64,000 bases of DNA from Actinomycetota bacterium. GTDB taxonomy: Bacteria; Actinomycetota; Actinomycetes; Nanopelagicales; Nanopelagicaceae. Within the stretch, counting starts at the first letter, position 1. Every line of letters begins with the position of its first letter. A program made the position numbers and the translations under genes. The notes under the pieces were generated by a model. It was not told the origin of the DNA. It made no database searches and saw nothing but the letters and a program-made list of their open reading frames with translations. Of the stretch, positions 29,344 to 40,199 are shown one piece after another. Where the stretch lies: NCBI GenBank assembly GCA_016870795.1, contig VGAJ01000001.1, positions 1 through 64,000 of the forward strand. Direction: 5' to 3'.

Positions 29344-29727
29344 TCAAGCGGTGAGTGAGGCGTAATCCCCTGCTGAGAGCAAGCTTTCTAGCTCACTGGG
29401 AGTTGAAATCTCAACTTCAAAGATCCATCCCGCACCATAAGGCTCCTTATTCAAAACCTCTGGGGCGCTATCTAATGAGTCATTAATTAATATAACTTTT
29501 CCAGTTAATGGGGCATAGATCTCAGAGACGCTCTTAGTTGATTCCACTTCGCCGCAGACCTTGCCAGCACCGATTTCATCGCCGAGTTTTGGCAATTGAA
29601 TATAGACAATGTCGCCGAGTGCTAATTGAGCATAATCAGTAATTCCAACCCGGTAGCGATTAGTTGAAACTTCGCTAACCCACTCATGCTCTTTGGTATA
29701 TCTCAACAGATCTGGAATGTTTGTCAC
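29344..29727 (-). CDS. gcvH: Glycine cleavage system H protein
   Basis: YTKEHEWVSEVSTNRYRVGITDYAQLALGDIVYIQLPKLGDEI, GEVESTKSVSEIYAPLTG lipoylation site. Confidence 0.96.
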   Translation of the reverse strand: MTNIPDLLRYTKEHEWVSEVSTNRYRVGITDYAQLALGDIVYIQLPKLGDEIGAGKVCGEVESTKSVSEIYAPLTGKVILINDSLDSAPEVLNKEPYGAGWIFEVEISTPSELESLLSAGDYASLTA

Positions 29728-29729
29728 AA

Positions 29730-30278
29730 CTATCCCCTCTTTAAGCTCTTAATACCTGAGCGAGCGTAACTTAAACCAGTTAATAGGTATAACCCAATTC
29801 CCCATCCTGCAAAGCCCCATCCAAAGATATAAGCGGCATCAGAGATCGACCCTGAAGTGGAATCGGTAAGTAGCAGTAAGGGAAGGGCATAGAGCAAGTT
29901 AAAAGTTGCTGCCTTTCCTAAATAGGTAACCTTAAAAGGCGGTATGGCCTTTGATTTCATCACTATTAGAAGAAGACCCAGCAGAATATCTCTACCGGCA
30001 ATCAAAGCTAATACCCATAGGGGAACCACTTGGGTTGCAAACATTGCTATAAGAACCGAGATTATGTAGAGGCGATCAACAGCTGGATCCATTAACTCGC
30101 CTAGTCGAGATTCTTGGTTCCAGGCCCGAGCAAGCTTTCCATCAAAATAATCAGTAGCTCCAGCAATAACTAGGGTGAGAATCGCAAGGCCCATCTCTTC
30201 TCGCACTAGAACCAAATAGAGAAAAACCGGGATGCCCAAGGCGCGGGCCATCGTTAATAGATTTGGAATGGTAAACAC
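29730..30278 (-). CDS. pgsA: CDP-alcohol phosphatidyltransferase (PgsA-like), GTG start
   Basis: TIPNLLTMARALGIPVFLYL; CDP-OH motif DYFDGKLARAWNQESRLGELMDPAVDR. Confidence 0.9.
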   Translation of the reverse strand: MFTIPNLLTMARALGIPVFLYLVLVREEMGLAILTLVIAGATDYFDGKLARAWNQESRLGELMDPAVDRLYIISVLIAMFATQVVPLWVLALIAGRDILLGLLLIVMKSKAIPPFKVTYLGKAATFNLLYALPLLLLTDSTSGSISDAAYIFGWGFAGWGIGLYLLTGLSYARSGIKSLKRG

Positions 30279-30279
30279 G

Positions 30280-30353
30280 TCGGGACGAGAGGATTTGAAC
30301 CTCCGACCACATGACCCCCAGCCATGTGCGCTACCAAGCTGCGCTACGTCCCG
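30280..30353 (-). tRNA. tRNA-Pro(GGG)
   Basis: Minus strand CGGGACGTAGCGCAGCTTGGTAGCGCACATGGCTGGGGGTCATGTGGTCGGAGGTTCAAATCCTCTCGTCCCGA; loop CTGGGGG, anticodon GGG; no encoded CCA. Confidence 0.95.
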
Positions 30354-30387
30354 CAGAAACTTAGACAGATTCTACTTAATTTGCTTC

Positions 30388-32358
30388 TTAACGCTCTCTT
30401 ATGCGAACAGAGACTCTAATTGGTGAGCCTGAAAACCCAAATTCTTCACGTAGGCGTCTTTCAATAAATCGACGATAAGAGGCTTCAAGAAATTCTGTCG
30501 CAAAGATAACGAAGGTAGGCGGCGCAATTCCAGCCTGAGTCGCAAAAAGAATTTTTGGTTGTTTCCCGCCTCTTAGAGGTGGTGGGGTGCTGCCTACTAG
30601 TTGCCCTAAGAAAGAATTAAGCCTTCCGGTTGGAACTCTTGCCTCCCAGCTTTCAAGAGATCTTTGAATAGCAGGAAGCAATTTATCTTTATGCCAACCT
30701 GTCTTTGCTGAAATATTGACCCGCTCGGCCCACTCCACTTGGTCAAAATTTCGCTCAGTTTCTTTATCTAAAACTACTCGCCGATCTTCATCAACTAGAT
30801 CCCACTTATTTAATCCAATGACTAAAGCTTTTCCTGAATCTTCAACCATAGTAATGATTCTTAAATCCTGCTCAGTAATAGGCGTTGCGGCATCGATAAT
30901 CATGATGACCACCTCAGCATTTTCAATGGCTCTCTCAGTTCGAAGGGCAGCGTAATACTCAGAGCCTGAGGCTTGATGAGCCCTTCTTCTAATGCCTGCT
31001 GTATCAATAAAGCGCCAGGTCTTATCGCCTAAATCAATTAGCTCATCTACTGGATCTCTTGTCGTTCCTTCTGCGTCATCAACTAGTGAGCGAGTAGAGC
31101 CAGCAAAGGAATTTAGAAGGCTGCTCTTACCAACGTTTGGCCTTCCAACAATTGCGATCCTTCGATATCCATCATCAATTCGGCTTGCTCCAACTTCTGG
31201 CAGCTGTGAAACTATAAGATCTAGTAGGTCTCCGCTTCCTCTGCCATGTGCCGCTGAGATGAAGTGAGGCTCACCTAAACCTAGATTCCATAAAGAATGG
31301 GCATCAAGTTCATCTTTCTCAGAATCAACTTTATTGGCAATCAACATCACAGGTTTCTTTGATTTGCGAAGCACGGATATCAGAGCGTCATCATCTGATT
31401 GCTGACCAACTTGAGCATCAACTACAAAGAGAACTAGATCAGCATCTGAGATGGCAGACTCCGCAGCATCTGAGATTTTTAGCGCAATACCTTCAGAAGT
31501 TGGCTCCCATCCTCCGGTATCGATGACCATAAAGGTCTTGCCATTCCACTCTGCCTCATAGCTAACTCGATCTCTTGTTACACCTGGGGTATCTTCAATA
31601 ATCGCCTCACGAGAGCCGATAATTCGATTAACTAGAGTGGATTTACCAACATTTGGCCTTCCAACTATCACAACTCTTGGAAGGCCAATAAGTCTTCTGC
31701 TCTTTAGAATATTCCAGATATAGGCAACAGTTTCATCAAGAGTTAGATTCGTTGAATCAACGATGATGGCATCCTCTGCCTTTCTAAGTGGAGATACTGC
31801 GCGGGTGCTATCAACTTGATCCCTATTTGATAAAGATGCAGCAACGCTATCTGGGGAGCTAGTCTCTAAACCCCTTGATTTATCCTCTAAATCACGCCTT
31901 ATTGCTCTAGCGTTAATATCAGCTTGTAGCCATATCTTTAAGCTTGCAGTAGGTGCGACAACAGTTCCTATATCTCTGCCTTCAACAACGATTCCATTCT
32001 TAGCGCTCTCAATAATAACTCTCTGCAACGCTACTAATTCTTTTCTTAGCTCCGGCCAACTACTGACCCTTGAAACAGCTGAGGTAACTTCCGCACTTCT
32101 TATCGCCTCAGATACATCTACTCCCCCGCAAAGCGTGATCGGATTGCTTGGGTCAGTTTTAAAGAGAATTGGAGAACTTTTAAGAGCAATTAATAATTTA
32201 TCTGCGCTATCAATAGCATTCTCAATTGCAAGCCATGTAGCAGCGCGATAAAGCGCGCCCGTGTCTAAATATAGCCAACCAGCTCGCTTAGCGATAGCTT
32301 TTGCAGTGGATGATTTTCCAGATCCACTTGGACCATCCATCGCAACTACTACTGTCAT
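30388..32358 (-). CDS. cmk-der: Bifunctional cytidylate kinase / GTPase Der (fusion)
   Basis: N-terminal Cmk ([36 protein letters not shown]) fused to double-GTPase Der ([38 protein letters not shown]-like C-terminus); ORF open to 32376, likely ATG at 32358. Confidence 0.95.
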   Translation of the reverse strand: MTVVVAMDGPSGSGKSSTAKAIAKRAGWLYLDTGALYRAATWLAIENAIDSADKLLIALKSSPILFKTDPSNPITLCGGVDVSEAIRSAEVTSAVSRVSSWPELRKELVALQRVIIESAKNGIVVEGRDIGTVVAPTASLKIWLQADINARAIRRDLEDKSRGLETSSPDSVAASLSNRDQVDSTRAVSPLRKAEDAIIVDSTNLTLDETVAYIWNILKSRRLIGLPRVVIVGRPNVGKSTLVNRIIGSREAIIEDTPGVTRDRVSYEAEWNGKTFMVIDTGGWEPTSEGIALKISDAAESAISDADLVLFVVDAQVGQQSDDDALISVLRKSKKPVMLIANKVDSEKDELDAHSLWNLGLGEPHFISAAHGRGSGDLLDLIVSQLPEVGASRIDDGYRRIAIVGRPNVGKSSLLNSFAGSTRSLVDDAEGTTRDPVDELIDLGDKTWRFIDTAGIRRRAHQASGSEYYAALRTERAIENAEVVIMIIDAATPITEQDLRIITMVEDSGKALVIGLNKWDLVDEDRRVVLDKETERNFDQVEWAERVNISAKTGWHKDKLLPAIQRSLESWEARVPTGRLNSFLGQLVGSTPPPLRGGKQPKILFATQAGIAPPTFVIFATEFLEASYRRFIERRLREEFGFSGSPIRVSVRIRER

Positions 32359-33443
32359 CGGCGATGAACCTTCCAATCTTGATTCTTGAGGTGAGCTTCA
32401 ACTCGCTCGCCATCTTCAGGAGAGAAGGCTAGTGTGATTAAACCACTTTCTTGACCGGGTGAATGCTCAATCGATAAATCTTCAATATTGGCTTTGATAT
32501 GAGCGCATTCAGTAAATAATTGACTAAGAGCTCCTGGTTCATCTTTGATGACTACTAATAGGTGGAGATAATTTCTTGGTTTAGCGCCATGTTTGCCAGA
32601 AACTTTTGCTCGTCCTGAATTTCCCTTGAGAAAGAGAGTCTTAATCTCTTCTTGTTTAGATTCAGAAATTGCGCCTTTAAGTGTGAGAGCTTTGGAAATA
32701 AATTGATCGAGAGTGCTTAAAACTTCATCTTTATTTTCTAAAAGTATCTCACTCCAAAGCGCCCCATCACTTCCAGCAATTCTGGTCATATCTCTAAGGC
32801 CCTGCCCTGAGAGCTCAAGACCTGCGCCTATATCTTGAATTTCACTTGCTATTAGCGTGGATGCGATTTGAGGAAGGTGTGAGATTCTGGCCATTAAATG
32901 ATCGTGCTCTTTAGCGCTCATTTCATAGCTACTTGCCCCAAGAGCCTGAATTAGCTCTTTTGCCATTACAATGGCGCGGGCAGAAGTCTTGGCAGTTGGA
33001 GTAATGATCCACGCCCTACCATTGAAAAGATCTGCTTGAGCTGAAGATGCTCCTGAAACTTCGCGACCAGCCATTGGATGAGTTCCAACAAATTGCTCTG
33101 CAAGCACCGGTAATACTTCTATCTCTTGTATAAGGTTAGTTTTAACACTGCTAACATCTATAAATATTGATTTAGAGTTTGCAGCAAATTCGGCTTTTAG
33201 CGCAGATACAGTAGATGCTGGCGGAGTTGCGATGATAACTAGATCGAACTCCCTTCTCTCTTCCCCTTCTGCCTTTAGATACGGCGCCAGGAGATCTTTG
33301 GCAAGAGCCAAAGCTTTCTGATCGGCATCATCTATGGATACAAAGACCCCTTGATGCGCTAGAGCTAGCGCGATTGAGGTACCAATTAAGCCAGCACCTA
33401 CGATCCTTACTGATTGAATCTGAGGAGAAGCCTGCGCATTCAT
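32355..33443 (-). CDS. tyrA: Prephenate dehydrogenase with C-terminal ACT domain
   Basis: [38 protein letters not shown]-terminal [34 protein letters not shown]. Confidence 0.92.
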   Translation of the reverse strand: MNAQASPQIQSVRIVGAGLIGTSIALALAHQGVFVSIDDADQKALALAKDLLAPYLKAEGEERREFDLVIIATPPASTVSALKAEFAANSKSIFIDVSSVKTNLIQEIEVLPVLAEQFVGTHPMAGREVSGASSAQADLFNGRAWIITPTAKTSARAIVMAKELIQALGASSYEMSAKEHDHLMARISHLPQIASTLIASEIQDIGAGLELSGQGLRDMTRIAGSDGALWSEILLENKDEVLSTLDQFISKALTLKGAISESKQEEIKTLFLKGNSGRAKVSGKHGAKPRNYLHLLVVIKDEPGALSQLFTECAHIKANIEDLSIEHSPGQESGLITLAFSPEDGERVEAHLKNQDWKVHRR

Positions 33444-33805
33444 TACTGAGCTATATCTTTGCGAAGAGTGACCGCGCCGCGAAGGTAAATATGTGAAATT
33501 TGATCCTGGTTCAGCTCTGTGTGGCAGTGGAGCATCAAACGAATAGTTCTTGGAAGGCTTGTTGGCACAGCCATTTCGACCGCGCAGATTAAAGGGACTT
33601 TTTCAAGGCCCATGGCTCTGGCTGAAGCAGCCGGAAAGTCGCTAACCAGATCTGGGGTGCAGGTAAAAAGCATAGAGATCAGATCGGTAGTATTGAGCTT
33701 ATTGGCCTCGAGAACTTTTGAAACTAGTTCCACGACAGCTTCTTGCATCAAGACCGGATCATCACGGTCTATCTGAATAGCTCCTCGTATTGCTCGCACG
33801 AACAC
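33443..33805 (-). CDS. aroH: Chorismate mutase, AroH class
   Basis: VRAIRGAIQIDRDDPVLMQEAVVELVSKVLEANKL, FTCTPDLVSDFPAASARAMGLEKVPLICAVEM, HIYLRGAVTLRKD. Confidence 0.92.
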   Translation of the reverse strand: MFVRAIRGAIQIDRDDPVLMQEAVVELVSKVLEANKLNTTDLISMLFTCTPDLVSDFPAASARAMGLEKVPLICAVEMAVPTSLPRTIRLMLHCHTELNQDQISHIYLRGAVTLRKDIAQ

Positions 33806-33900
33806 TTTCAGATTTTACCCGTCTTGCCCTCTCTCCCGTGGGAAGCCGTCATAGTGTTTTATCGACTTATAGTTATCTCTATTTCAGCGATTTCGCGAAG

Positions 33901-33914
33901 AATTGTCGACAATT
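33901..33914. repeat. 14-bp perfect palindrome AATTGTCGACAATT
   Basis: Direct read of sequence in aroH-rluB intergenic region. Confidence 0.95.
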
Positions 33915-33946
33915 ACCCGCAGACTAGGGGTTCGGTAGTAAAAGCT

Positions 33947-33994
33947 ATATATCGACTTTTATGAGAAGGCGTAAGGCTAGAAAAGTCGATATAT
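33947..33994. repeat. 14-bp perfect inverted repeat ATATATCGACTTTT / AAAAGTCGATATAT with 20-nt spacer
   Basis: 33947-33960 vs 33981-33994, exact reverse complements. Confidence 0.95.
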
Positions 33995-34088
33995 TAACTA
34001 TTCATATCCATGCAAAAAAACGTTATATCAATAAAGCGGTATTTACTAATATTAATAAAAACATATAACTATTAAACAATTAAACCGT

Positions 34089-34802
34089 TTATAGATTTAT
34101 GACTTCGACTTCATTTAGCGCTCGCCATTTGCCACTAGGTAGCTCCCCCAGCTTTATCGAACCAAAGGCTGTTCTGATCAAGCGAGTTACTGGAAATCCA
34201 ATCTCATCAAAGATTCTTCTAACCACGTGATTTCTTCCCTCATGGATGACGAGTTCGATAAAACCACCGAAACGGTTGACTGCCAAAGGGCGAGCTAAAC
34301 CATCATCCAATTCAACCCCCCTAGAGAGAAGATCGAGTGCTGCCCTTGGCAGAGCTTCCTCGGTGGCAACGAGATAGGTCTTCTTCACTTCAAAAGATGG
34401 ATGTGTGGCTTCATGGGCCCATTGGCCGTCATTGGTAACAATGATCAATCCTTCACTCTCCTTATCTAAGCGCCCTACATGAAATAGCCGTTCCTGCCAG
34501 TCAAGAAAATAGTCACTGAGACAGGGGCGACCTTCTGGGTCTGACATGGTGGACAAAACACCTGTAGGTTTATGGAACGCGAGATAAGTTTTGGTCTTTA
34601 CTGCTGTAATCGTTTCATTATCAACTTCAACTTTAGTCTTTATCGGGTCTATTTTCAGTCCTTGAGTGCGAATTACCTTGCCATCAACCTTAACCCGGCC
34701 CTGCTCGATGAGTTCTTCGCAGGCTCTACGGCTAGCTACGCCACAGTCGGCCATAAACTTTTGAAGTCTTACTAGTTCGGCCATAGCGGCCATCCTACTC
34801 AC
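34089..34802 (-). CDS. rluB: Pseudouridine synthase RluB-like
   Basis: S4 domain VRLQKFMADCGVASRRACEELIEQGRVKVDGKV; FHVGRLDKESEGLIIVTNDG; EGRNHVVRRIFDEIG. Confidence 0.94.
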   Translation of the reverse strand: MSRMAAMAELVRLQKFMADCGVASRRACEELIEQGRVKVDGKVIRTQGLKIDPIKTKVEVDNETITAVKTKTYLAFHKPTGVLSTMSDPEGRPCLSDYFLDWQERLFHVGRLDKESEGLIIVTNDGQWAHEATHPSFEVKKTYLVATEEALPRAALDLLSRGVELDDGLARPLAVNRFGGFIELVIHEGRNHVVRRIFDEIGFPVTRLIRTAFGSIKLGELPSGKWRALNEVEVINL

Positions 34803-35356
34803 TCAGTAAGAGAAGCAATTACCTCATCTAGGCCATCTATACTAGGCAAGAAGGGCGCTAAAGCTGGAAGATCTTCAACGCTATTGAGTCCAATTCTTTC
34901 TAGGAAGTAGTGGGTAGTTCGATAGAGAATCGCTCCACTCTCATGCTCAATTCCGCACTCCTCCACTAAACCTCTAGTCACAAGAGTCTTCATAACAGCT
35001 TCCACATTAACCCCGCGGATTGCAGAGACTCGAGCCCTTGAAATTGGTTGGCGATATGCAATCACAGCAAGTGTTTCCAGAGCTGCCTGTGAGAGTTTTG
35101 CTTGCTGGCCATCCAAAACGAATTTTTCAACTAATGGCGCCAAGTCAGGATGGCTATAAAAACGCCACCCGCCAGAGATCTGCTTGAGAGTGAAGCCCCT
35201 GGCCTGCTCCTCATAGGAGGCTGCAAGGGCATTGAGCGATTCAAGAATCTGCTCAGTTGGCGCTTCGATTATCTGGGCAAGGACTACTTCTGAGACGGGT
35301 TCTTCGACAACCATCAAGATAGCTTCAATTGAACGTTCCAGTTCGCGATTAGACAT
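34799..35356 (-). CDS. scpB: Segregation and condensation protein B
   Basis: SIEAILMVVEEPVSEVVLAQII, GFTLKQISGGWRFYS, LAVIAYRQPISRARVSAIRGVNVEAVMKTL. Confidence 0.93.
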   Translation of the reverse strand: MSNRELERSIEAILMVVEEPVSEVVLAQIIEAPTEQILESLNALAASYEEQARGFTLKQISGGWRFYSHPDLAPLVEKFVLDGQQAKLSQAALETLAVIAYRQPISRARVSAIRGVNVEAVMKTLVTRGLVEECGIEHESGAILYRTTHYFLERIGLNSVEDLPALAPFLPSIDGLDEVIASLTE

Positions 35357-36257
35357 TTTCGCCCCCTTCTTCTACCCCGTCTTCGCCTGATTCAACTAGA
35401 GCTGGGCGATCAAACTCATCACTAACTCTAATTTCACCTTCAACGCTGCCAACCCAGGTGATCTGTAGTTCGCCTAGAGCAACCACCTGCTCAAATCTCA
35501 CTGAACCCTCTTTAAAGAGTTCAAGCAGAGCTAGAAATCTAGCAACCACAACTAAGGTATTTGCTGCATCACTTACCAAGGCCCTAAAACTCATTGTTTT
35601 ATGCCTTCTCAAAGCTGATACAACCCCGAGGGCCTCAGCGGCCACACTAACTAGCGGCAGATGGAGGTGCTCCACAGAGAGGGTTGGCGCGGTTTTGGGA
35701 GTGAGAACGCGGTTTGCGATAGCTGCAAATCTCTCTGGAGTAACGCCTATTAAAACCTCAGGTAGTAGAGCTGCGAAAACTGGATCAAGTGAGACTGAGC
35801 GGGCAAAGGTCTTTTCCTGTTCAAGAATTCGTTCGGAGAGGATCGATGCAATCTCTTTGAAGGCGCGATACTGCAAGAGGCGAGCAAAGAGCAGATCGCG
35901 AGCTTCAAGAAGTGCGAGATCTTCTTCATCATCAATCTGGCCAGATGGCAATAATCGAGCTGCTTTAAGGTCCAATAAAGTAGCGGCAACAACTACGAAT
36001 TCACTAGCATGATCTAATTTCCAGCCAGCTTCAGTTTTTTCTAATTCGCGAATATAGCTAATAAATTCATCTGTAACTGTGGCAATAGCGACATCGGTGA
36101 TATCCATTCGATGTCTTGAAATGAGCTGTAGCAATAAATCAAAAGGTCCATCGAAGTTTTCTAAGTGAACCGAGAAGCCAGCAACTCTTCCCTCACTAAT
36201 ACTTTGCGCAGGGGAGGCTAAAGTATTACTTGAGGGTTGCGCAGAAACTTCATCCAT
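35349..36257 (-). CDS. scpA: Segregation and condensation protein A
   Basis: FSVHLENFDGPFDLLLQLISRHRMDITDVAIATVTDEFI; FVVVAATLLDLKAARLLP. Confidence 0.93.
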   Translation of the reverse strand: MDEVSAQPSSNTLASPAQSISEGRVAGFSVHLENFDGPFDLLLQLISRHRMDITDVAIATVTDEFISYIRELEKTEAGWKLDHASEFVVVAATLLDLKAARLLPSGQIDDEEDLALLEARDLLFARLLQYRAFKEIASILSERILEQEKTFARSVSLDPVFAALLPEVLIGVTPERFAAIANRVLTPKTAPTLSVEHLHLPLVSVAAEALGVVSALRRHKTMSFRALVSDAANTLVVVARFLALLELFKEGSVRFEQVVALGELQITWVGSVEGEIRVSDEFDRPALVESGEDGVEEGGENV

Positions 36258-36319
36258 AGTCTGGCAAGTCTATGCGTGTCGCAGCCAATATCTCCATAAG
36301 CGGTGGTTAAAGTCTGGTC

Positions 36320-37237
36320 ATGGCAAAAAGTGCTTCAGAGATATCTCGCTTGAACGCTAAATCGACATTTTCAAAAGCTGATTCTGAAATTGTTACATCA
36401 TCTTCAGTATTGGGAAAGCCTGATAGGGATTTCCCTTATCCAGCGCCATTAACAGAACATGGCAATGCAAAGATAATTTCAGTTGTTAATCAAAAAGGTG
36501 GCGTTGGCAAAACCACAACAACGATTAATCTCGGCGCTGCTTTTGCAGAGCTTGGAAGACGAGTTCTATTAATTGATTTTGATCCACAGCACTCACTTTC
36601 GATTGGGCTTAATGTTTCAACCAGAGATATCGAAGGTTCTGTCTATAACCTGCTTATGGATGAATCAACGCAGGTATCTGATTTCCTTTTAAAAACCAGC
36701 GTTCCTGGCATGGATATGATCCCAGCTCATGAGGATCTATCTGGCGCCGAAGGTGGCTTGGTAAATGTAATTGCTCGCGAAAAGATTCTAAAGCGAGTTC
36801 TTTCTACTGTCACTGATTTCTACGATGTTATTCTCATTGATTGCCAGCCATCACTTGGCCTTCTAACCGTAAATGCCCTAACCGCATCGCACTGGGTTCT
36901 AGTGCCCCTGGAATGTGAGTATTTTGCGCTTAGAGGTGTGGCTCTCCTTGATGACATAATCAAGAAAGTAAAGGCCAATACCAATCCAGATATCGAGCTT
37001 CTCGGAATCTTGCCAACGATGTTTGATAGAAAGACTGTTCATAGTCGCGAGGTTTTAGAACGAATCAGTGAAGCCTTCCCAACTAAAGTATTTGATACCA
37101 CAATTGCTAGAACCGTTAGATTCCCAGAGACAACTGTTGCTGGCGAGCCCATAACTTCCTATGCCAGCTCCTCAGTTGGAGCTGCTTCTTATCGCAGACT
37201 TGCAAGAGAAATAATTGCTAACGGAGGGGTTCGATGA
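36320..37237 (+). CDS. parA: ParA/Soj-family ATPase (orphan ParA at scpAB locus)
   Basis: ISVVNQKGGVGKTTTTINLGAAFAELGRRVLLIDFDPQHSLSIGL deviant Walker A; VILIDCQPSLGLLTVNAL. Confidence 0.93.
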   Translation: MAKSASEISRLNAKSTFSKADSEIVTSSSVLGKPDRDFPYPAPLTEHGNAKIISVVNQKGGVGKTTTTINLGAAFAELGRRVLLIDFDPQHSLSIGLNVSTRDIEGSVYNLLMDESTQVSDFLLKTSVPGMDMIPAHEDLSGAEGGLVNVIAREKILKRVLSTVTDFYDVILIDCQPSLGLLTVNALTASHWVLVPLECEYFALRGVALLDDIIKKVKANTNPDIELLGILPTMFDRKTVHSREVLERISEAFPTKVFDTTIARTVRFPETTVAGEPITSYASSSVGAASYRRLAREIIANGGVR

Positions 37238-37650
37238 CAAGACGTATTAGTTTGCCGGGAGCAGATGAGTTATTTAGAAAGACAACTCTAAGCGCTGTTC
37301 CAGATCAAAGCGTTGAAGAAGTTGAAGTTGCTCACACCAACCGGCCAACAACTGCCACCGTTGCAAAAGCAGCTCCAAAGTCAACTGGCGTTAGACAGAC
37401 TCCAAGACGTCGCGCAACTGGTTTGGATAAAGGACCATCAGGACGAGAGAAACATGATGAAAAAATTACGGTTTATCTATCTCCTGAAGAGCTCTTTGAT
37501 TTAGAGCAAGCAAGACTTCACTTGAGAGGAGATCTTGGCCTTGCAGTTGATAGAGGTCGAATCGTCCGTGAATCTCTTGCAATTGTTATTGCAGATTTAG
37601 AGGCAAAGGGCGATCAATCAATTATCGCTAGAAGACTTAGAGGCAGATAG
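37234..37650 (+). CDS. Hypothetical protein downstream of parA, possible ribbon-helix-helix-like C-terminus
   Basis: 138 aa; basic Ser/Thr/Pro/Ala-rich N-terminal half; KITVYLSPEELFDLEQARLHLRGDLGLAVDRGRIVRESLAIVIADL; 4-nt overlap with parA. Confidence 0.65.
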   Translation: MTRRISLPGADELFRKTTLSAVPDQSVEEVEVAHTNRPTTATVAKAAPKSTGVRQTPRRRATGLDKGPSGREKHDEKITVYLSPEELFDLEQARLHLRGDLGLAVDRGRIVRESLAIVIADLEAKGDQSIIARRLRGR

Positions 37651-37652
37651 CT

Positions 37653-38561
37653 CTACTTTGATCTTGGGTGAGCGCTTGCATAGCTCTCACGCAATTTATC
37701 GATTGTTACCAAGGTATAGATCTGGGTTGTTGTTACCGAGGCATGTCCCAAAAGTTCTTGCACCACTCTTATATCTGCTCCCCCATCAAGTAGATGGGTG
37801 GCAAAAGAATGCCTAAATCCATGCGGAGAAATCGCCTCATCTAGCCCCGATCTCTTTGCGGCATCAATAACAATCTGCCAGGCGCTCTGACGCGAAAGGC
37901 GAGTTCCTCTTTTTTCATTAAGAAAGAGAGCTTCTTCCTTAAGATTCTTAGCAAAGACTGGACGGGATCTGGTTAGATACTGATCCAAAGCCAATCTGGC
38001 ATAACTTCCAACCGGAACTAAACGCTCCTTTCCCCCTTTGCCACGGACTCGAATAGTTATTGCCTCAACGCCCTCTTGGCTATTTTGAGAAATATCTGAT
38101 CGATTCAAAGCAATAATCTCGCTAACTCTTGCCCCCGTTGCATAGAGCAGCTCCAATATCGCCCTATCTCTAATTCCCGATAAGTCATCGGCGCAGCTAT
38201 TAATCAGTCTTGCAATCTGATCAATACTTAAGGCTTTAGGTAATCTCTTAGCACTCCTTGGCACAAGAATCTCTTTAGCAATACTTTCAACGCCACTTTC
38301 TTTAGCTAGAAATGCAAAGAGACTTCTCAAGGCAACAGCATTTCTAGCGATACTTGATTCGTTTAGATTTGCCTCTCTTAGAGTGTGAAGAAAGGCAGCT
38401 ACATCACTTGGATTGATACTAGTAAGTGTCTTCTGGCTTTTATTTAGATAGTTAAGAAACTTCTCTAAATCTCTTCTATAAGATGAAAGAGAATTCTTAG
38501 CCAGCCCTCGCTCTATTGCGCAGTGATTGAGGAATATTTCAATCGAAGATCTATCATCCAC
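37653..38561 (-). CDS. xerD: Site-specific tyrosine recombinase XerD
   Basis: [67 protein letters not shown] catalytic motifs. Confidence 0.94.
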   Translation of the reverse strand: MDDRSSIEIFLNHCAIERGLAKNSLSSYRRDLEKFLNYLNKSQKTLTSINPSDVAAFLHTLREANLNESSIARNAVALRSLFAFLAKESGVESIAKEILVPRSAKRLPKALSIDQIARLINSCADDLSGIRDRAILELLYATGARVSEIIALNRSDISQNSQEGVEAITIRVRGKGGKERLVPVGSYARLALDQYLTRSRPVFAKNLKEEALFLNEKRGTRLSRQSAWQIVIDAAKRSGLDEAISPHGFRHSFATHLLDGGADIRVVQELLGHASVTTTQIYTLVTIDKLRESYASAHPRSK

Positions 38562-40194
38562 GTTCTAGCGCGGCCTTAATTAAGCCAGCAAAGAGTGGAT
38601 GGGCTCTAGTCGGCCTTGATCTAAATTCTGGGTGAGCCTGAGTTCCAACATAAAATGGATGGACCTCTCTTGGAAGCTCAACAAATTCAACTAAATTCTC
38701 ATCTGGCGATGTTCCGCTAAAAACTAACCCTGCCCCACTTAGCTCTTTGCGATAGGAATTATTGACCTCATAGCGATGTCTATGACGCTCAGATATTTCA
38801 GGGGCTTGATAACAGCTCTCAACAATTGAGCCTTTGGCAAAAATTGCTTTATAGAGTCCAAGACGCATCGTTCCGCCCATATCAGCTTCACCATTTACGA
38901 TCTTTACCTGACTTGCCATAGTTGCAATAACTGGAGCATCAGTATCAGGATCAAATTCAGCAGAGTTAGCCCGCTTTAAACCGAGGATATTTCTAGCTAT
39001 CTCAATGACCATGCATTGCAAACCTAAACAAAGACCTAGCGCTGGAATCTTGTTTTCTCGTACATACTTAAGAGCTCCGAGCTTTCCTTCAATGCCTCTG
39101 ACTCCAAAGCCGCCCGGAACACAGATTGCATCTACCTCGCTTAAGTTTGCTTTTGCTCCAGCTTCTGTTGCGCATTCATCACTTGCAACCCATTTAATTT
39201 CAACCCTAGCGTTATTAGCAAAGCCCCCAGCTCTTAGCGCTTCAGTGACCGAGAGATAAGCATCTGGAAGATCAACGTACTTTCCAACTAGAGCAACCTT
39301 TACGCTTTTGGCGGGGTTATGCACTCGCTCAAGTAGTGAATCCCATTGCCCCCACTTAACTCCATGGGCCTTTAGATCAAGCCTTCTGACAATATAGGAA
39401 TCAAGCCCCTCGCTATGGAGCACTTTAGGGATGTCATAAATTGAGGGAGCATCAACTGCTGCAACTACGGCTTCTAGATCAACATCGCACATCAGTGAAA
39501 TCTTCTTCTTAACACCTTGCGGGATTGCTCGATCTGAGCGAAGAACAATGCCATCTGGAGATATTCCAATAGAGCGGAGAGCTTGGACTGAGTGCTGCGT
39601 GGGTTTTGTCTTTAACTCGCCTGATGGACCAATATATGGAACCAGTGAGACATGAAGATAAAAGACGTTATCTCTACCAACTTCTTGCCGGATCTGTCTT
39701 GCTGCCTCCAAAAATGGCAGAGACTCAATATCGCCAACAGTTCCACCAACTTCAGTGATGACTAGATCGATATCGGGAGCTGCCATTGCTCGAATGCGCT
39801 CTTTAATCTCATTGGTGATATGAGGAATAACTTGCACCGTTTCACCTAGATATTCGCCATGGCGCTCTCTTGCAATAACTCTTTGGTAAATCTGACCAGT
39901 TGTGACATTGGCTGACCCATGAAGATTGGTATCAAGGAATCTCTCATAATGGCCGATATCTAAATCTGTCTCTGCTCCATCATCGGTAACAAATACTTCG
40001 CCATGCTGGAAAGGATTCATTGTCCCTGGATCCACATTGATGTAGGGATCAAGCTTTTGCATTGTGACTCTAATGCCGCGGGCTACAAGCAGGCGACCTA
40101 AACTAGATGCGGTAAGGCCTTTACCAAGACTTGAGGCGACTCCGCCGGTGACAAAGAGATGTTTGGTCACATGAGGGGCGGTCATGGAGGGCAA
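38554..40194 (-). CDS. pyrG: CTP synthase
   Basis: [49 protein letters not shown]. Confidence 0.97.
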   Translation of the reverse strand: MPSMTAPHVTKHLFVTGGVASSLGKGLTASSLGRLLVARGIRVTMQKLDPYINVDPGTMNPFQHGEVFVTDDGAETDLDIGHYERFLDTNLHGSANVTTGQIYQRVIARERHGEYLGETVQVIPHITNEIKERIRAMAAPDIDLVITEVGGTVGDIESLPFLEAARQIRQEVGRDNVFYLHVSLVPYIGPSGELKTKPTQHSVQALRSIGISPDGIVLRSDRAIPQGVKKKISLMCDVDLEAVVAAVDAPSIYDIPKVLHSEGLDSYIVRRLDLKAHGVKWGQWDSLLERVHNPAKSVKVALVGKYVDLPDAYLSVTEALRAGGFANNARVEIKWVASDECATEAGAKANLSEVDAICVPGGFGVRGIEGKLGALKYVRENKIPALGLCLGLQCMVIEIARNILGLKRANSAEFDPDTDAPVIATMASQVKIVNGEADMGGTMRLGLYKAIFAKGSIVESCYQAPEISERHRHRYEVNNSYRKELSGAGLVFSGTSPDENLVEFVELPREVHPFYVGTQAHPEFRSRPTRAHPLFAGLIKAALERG

Positions 40195-40199
40195 ACTTA

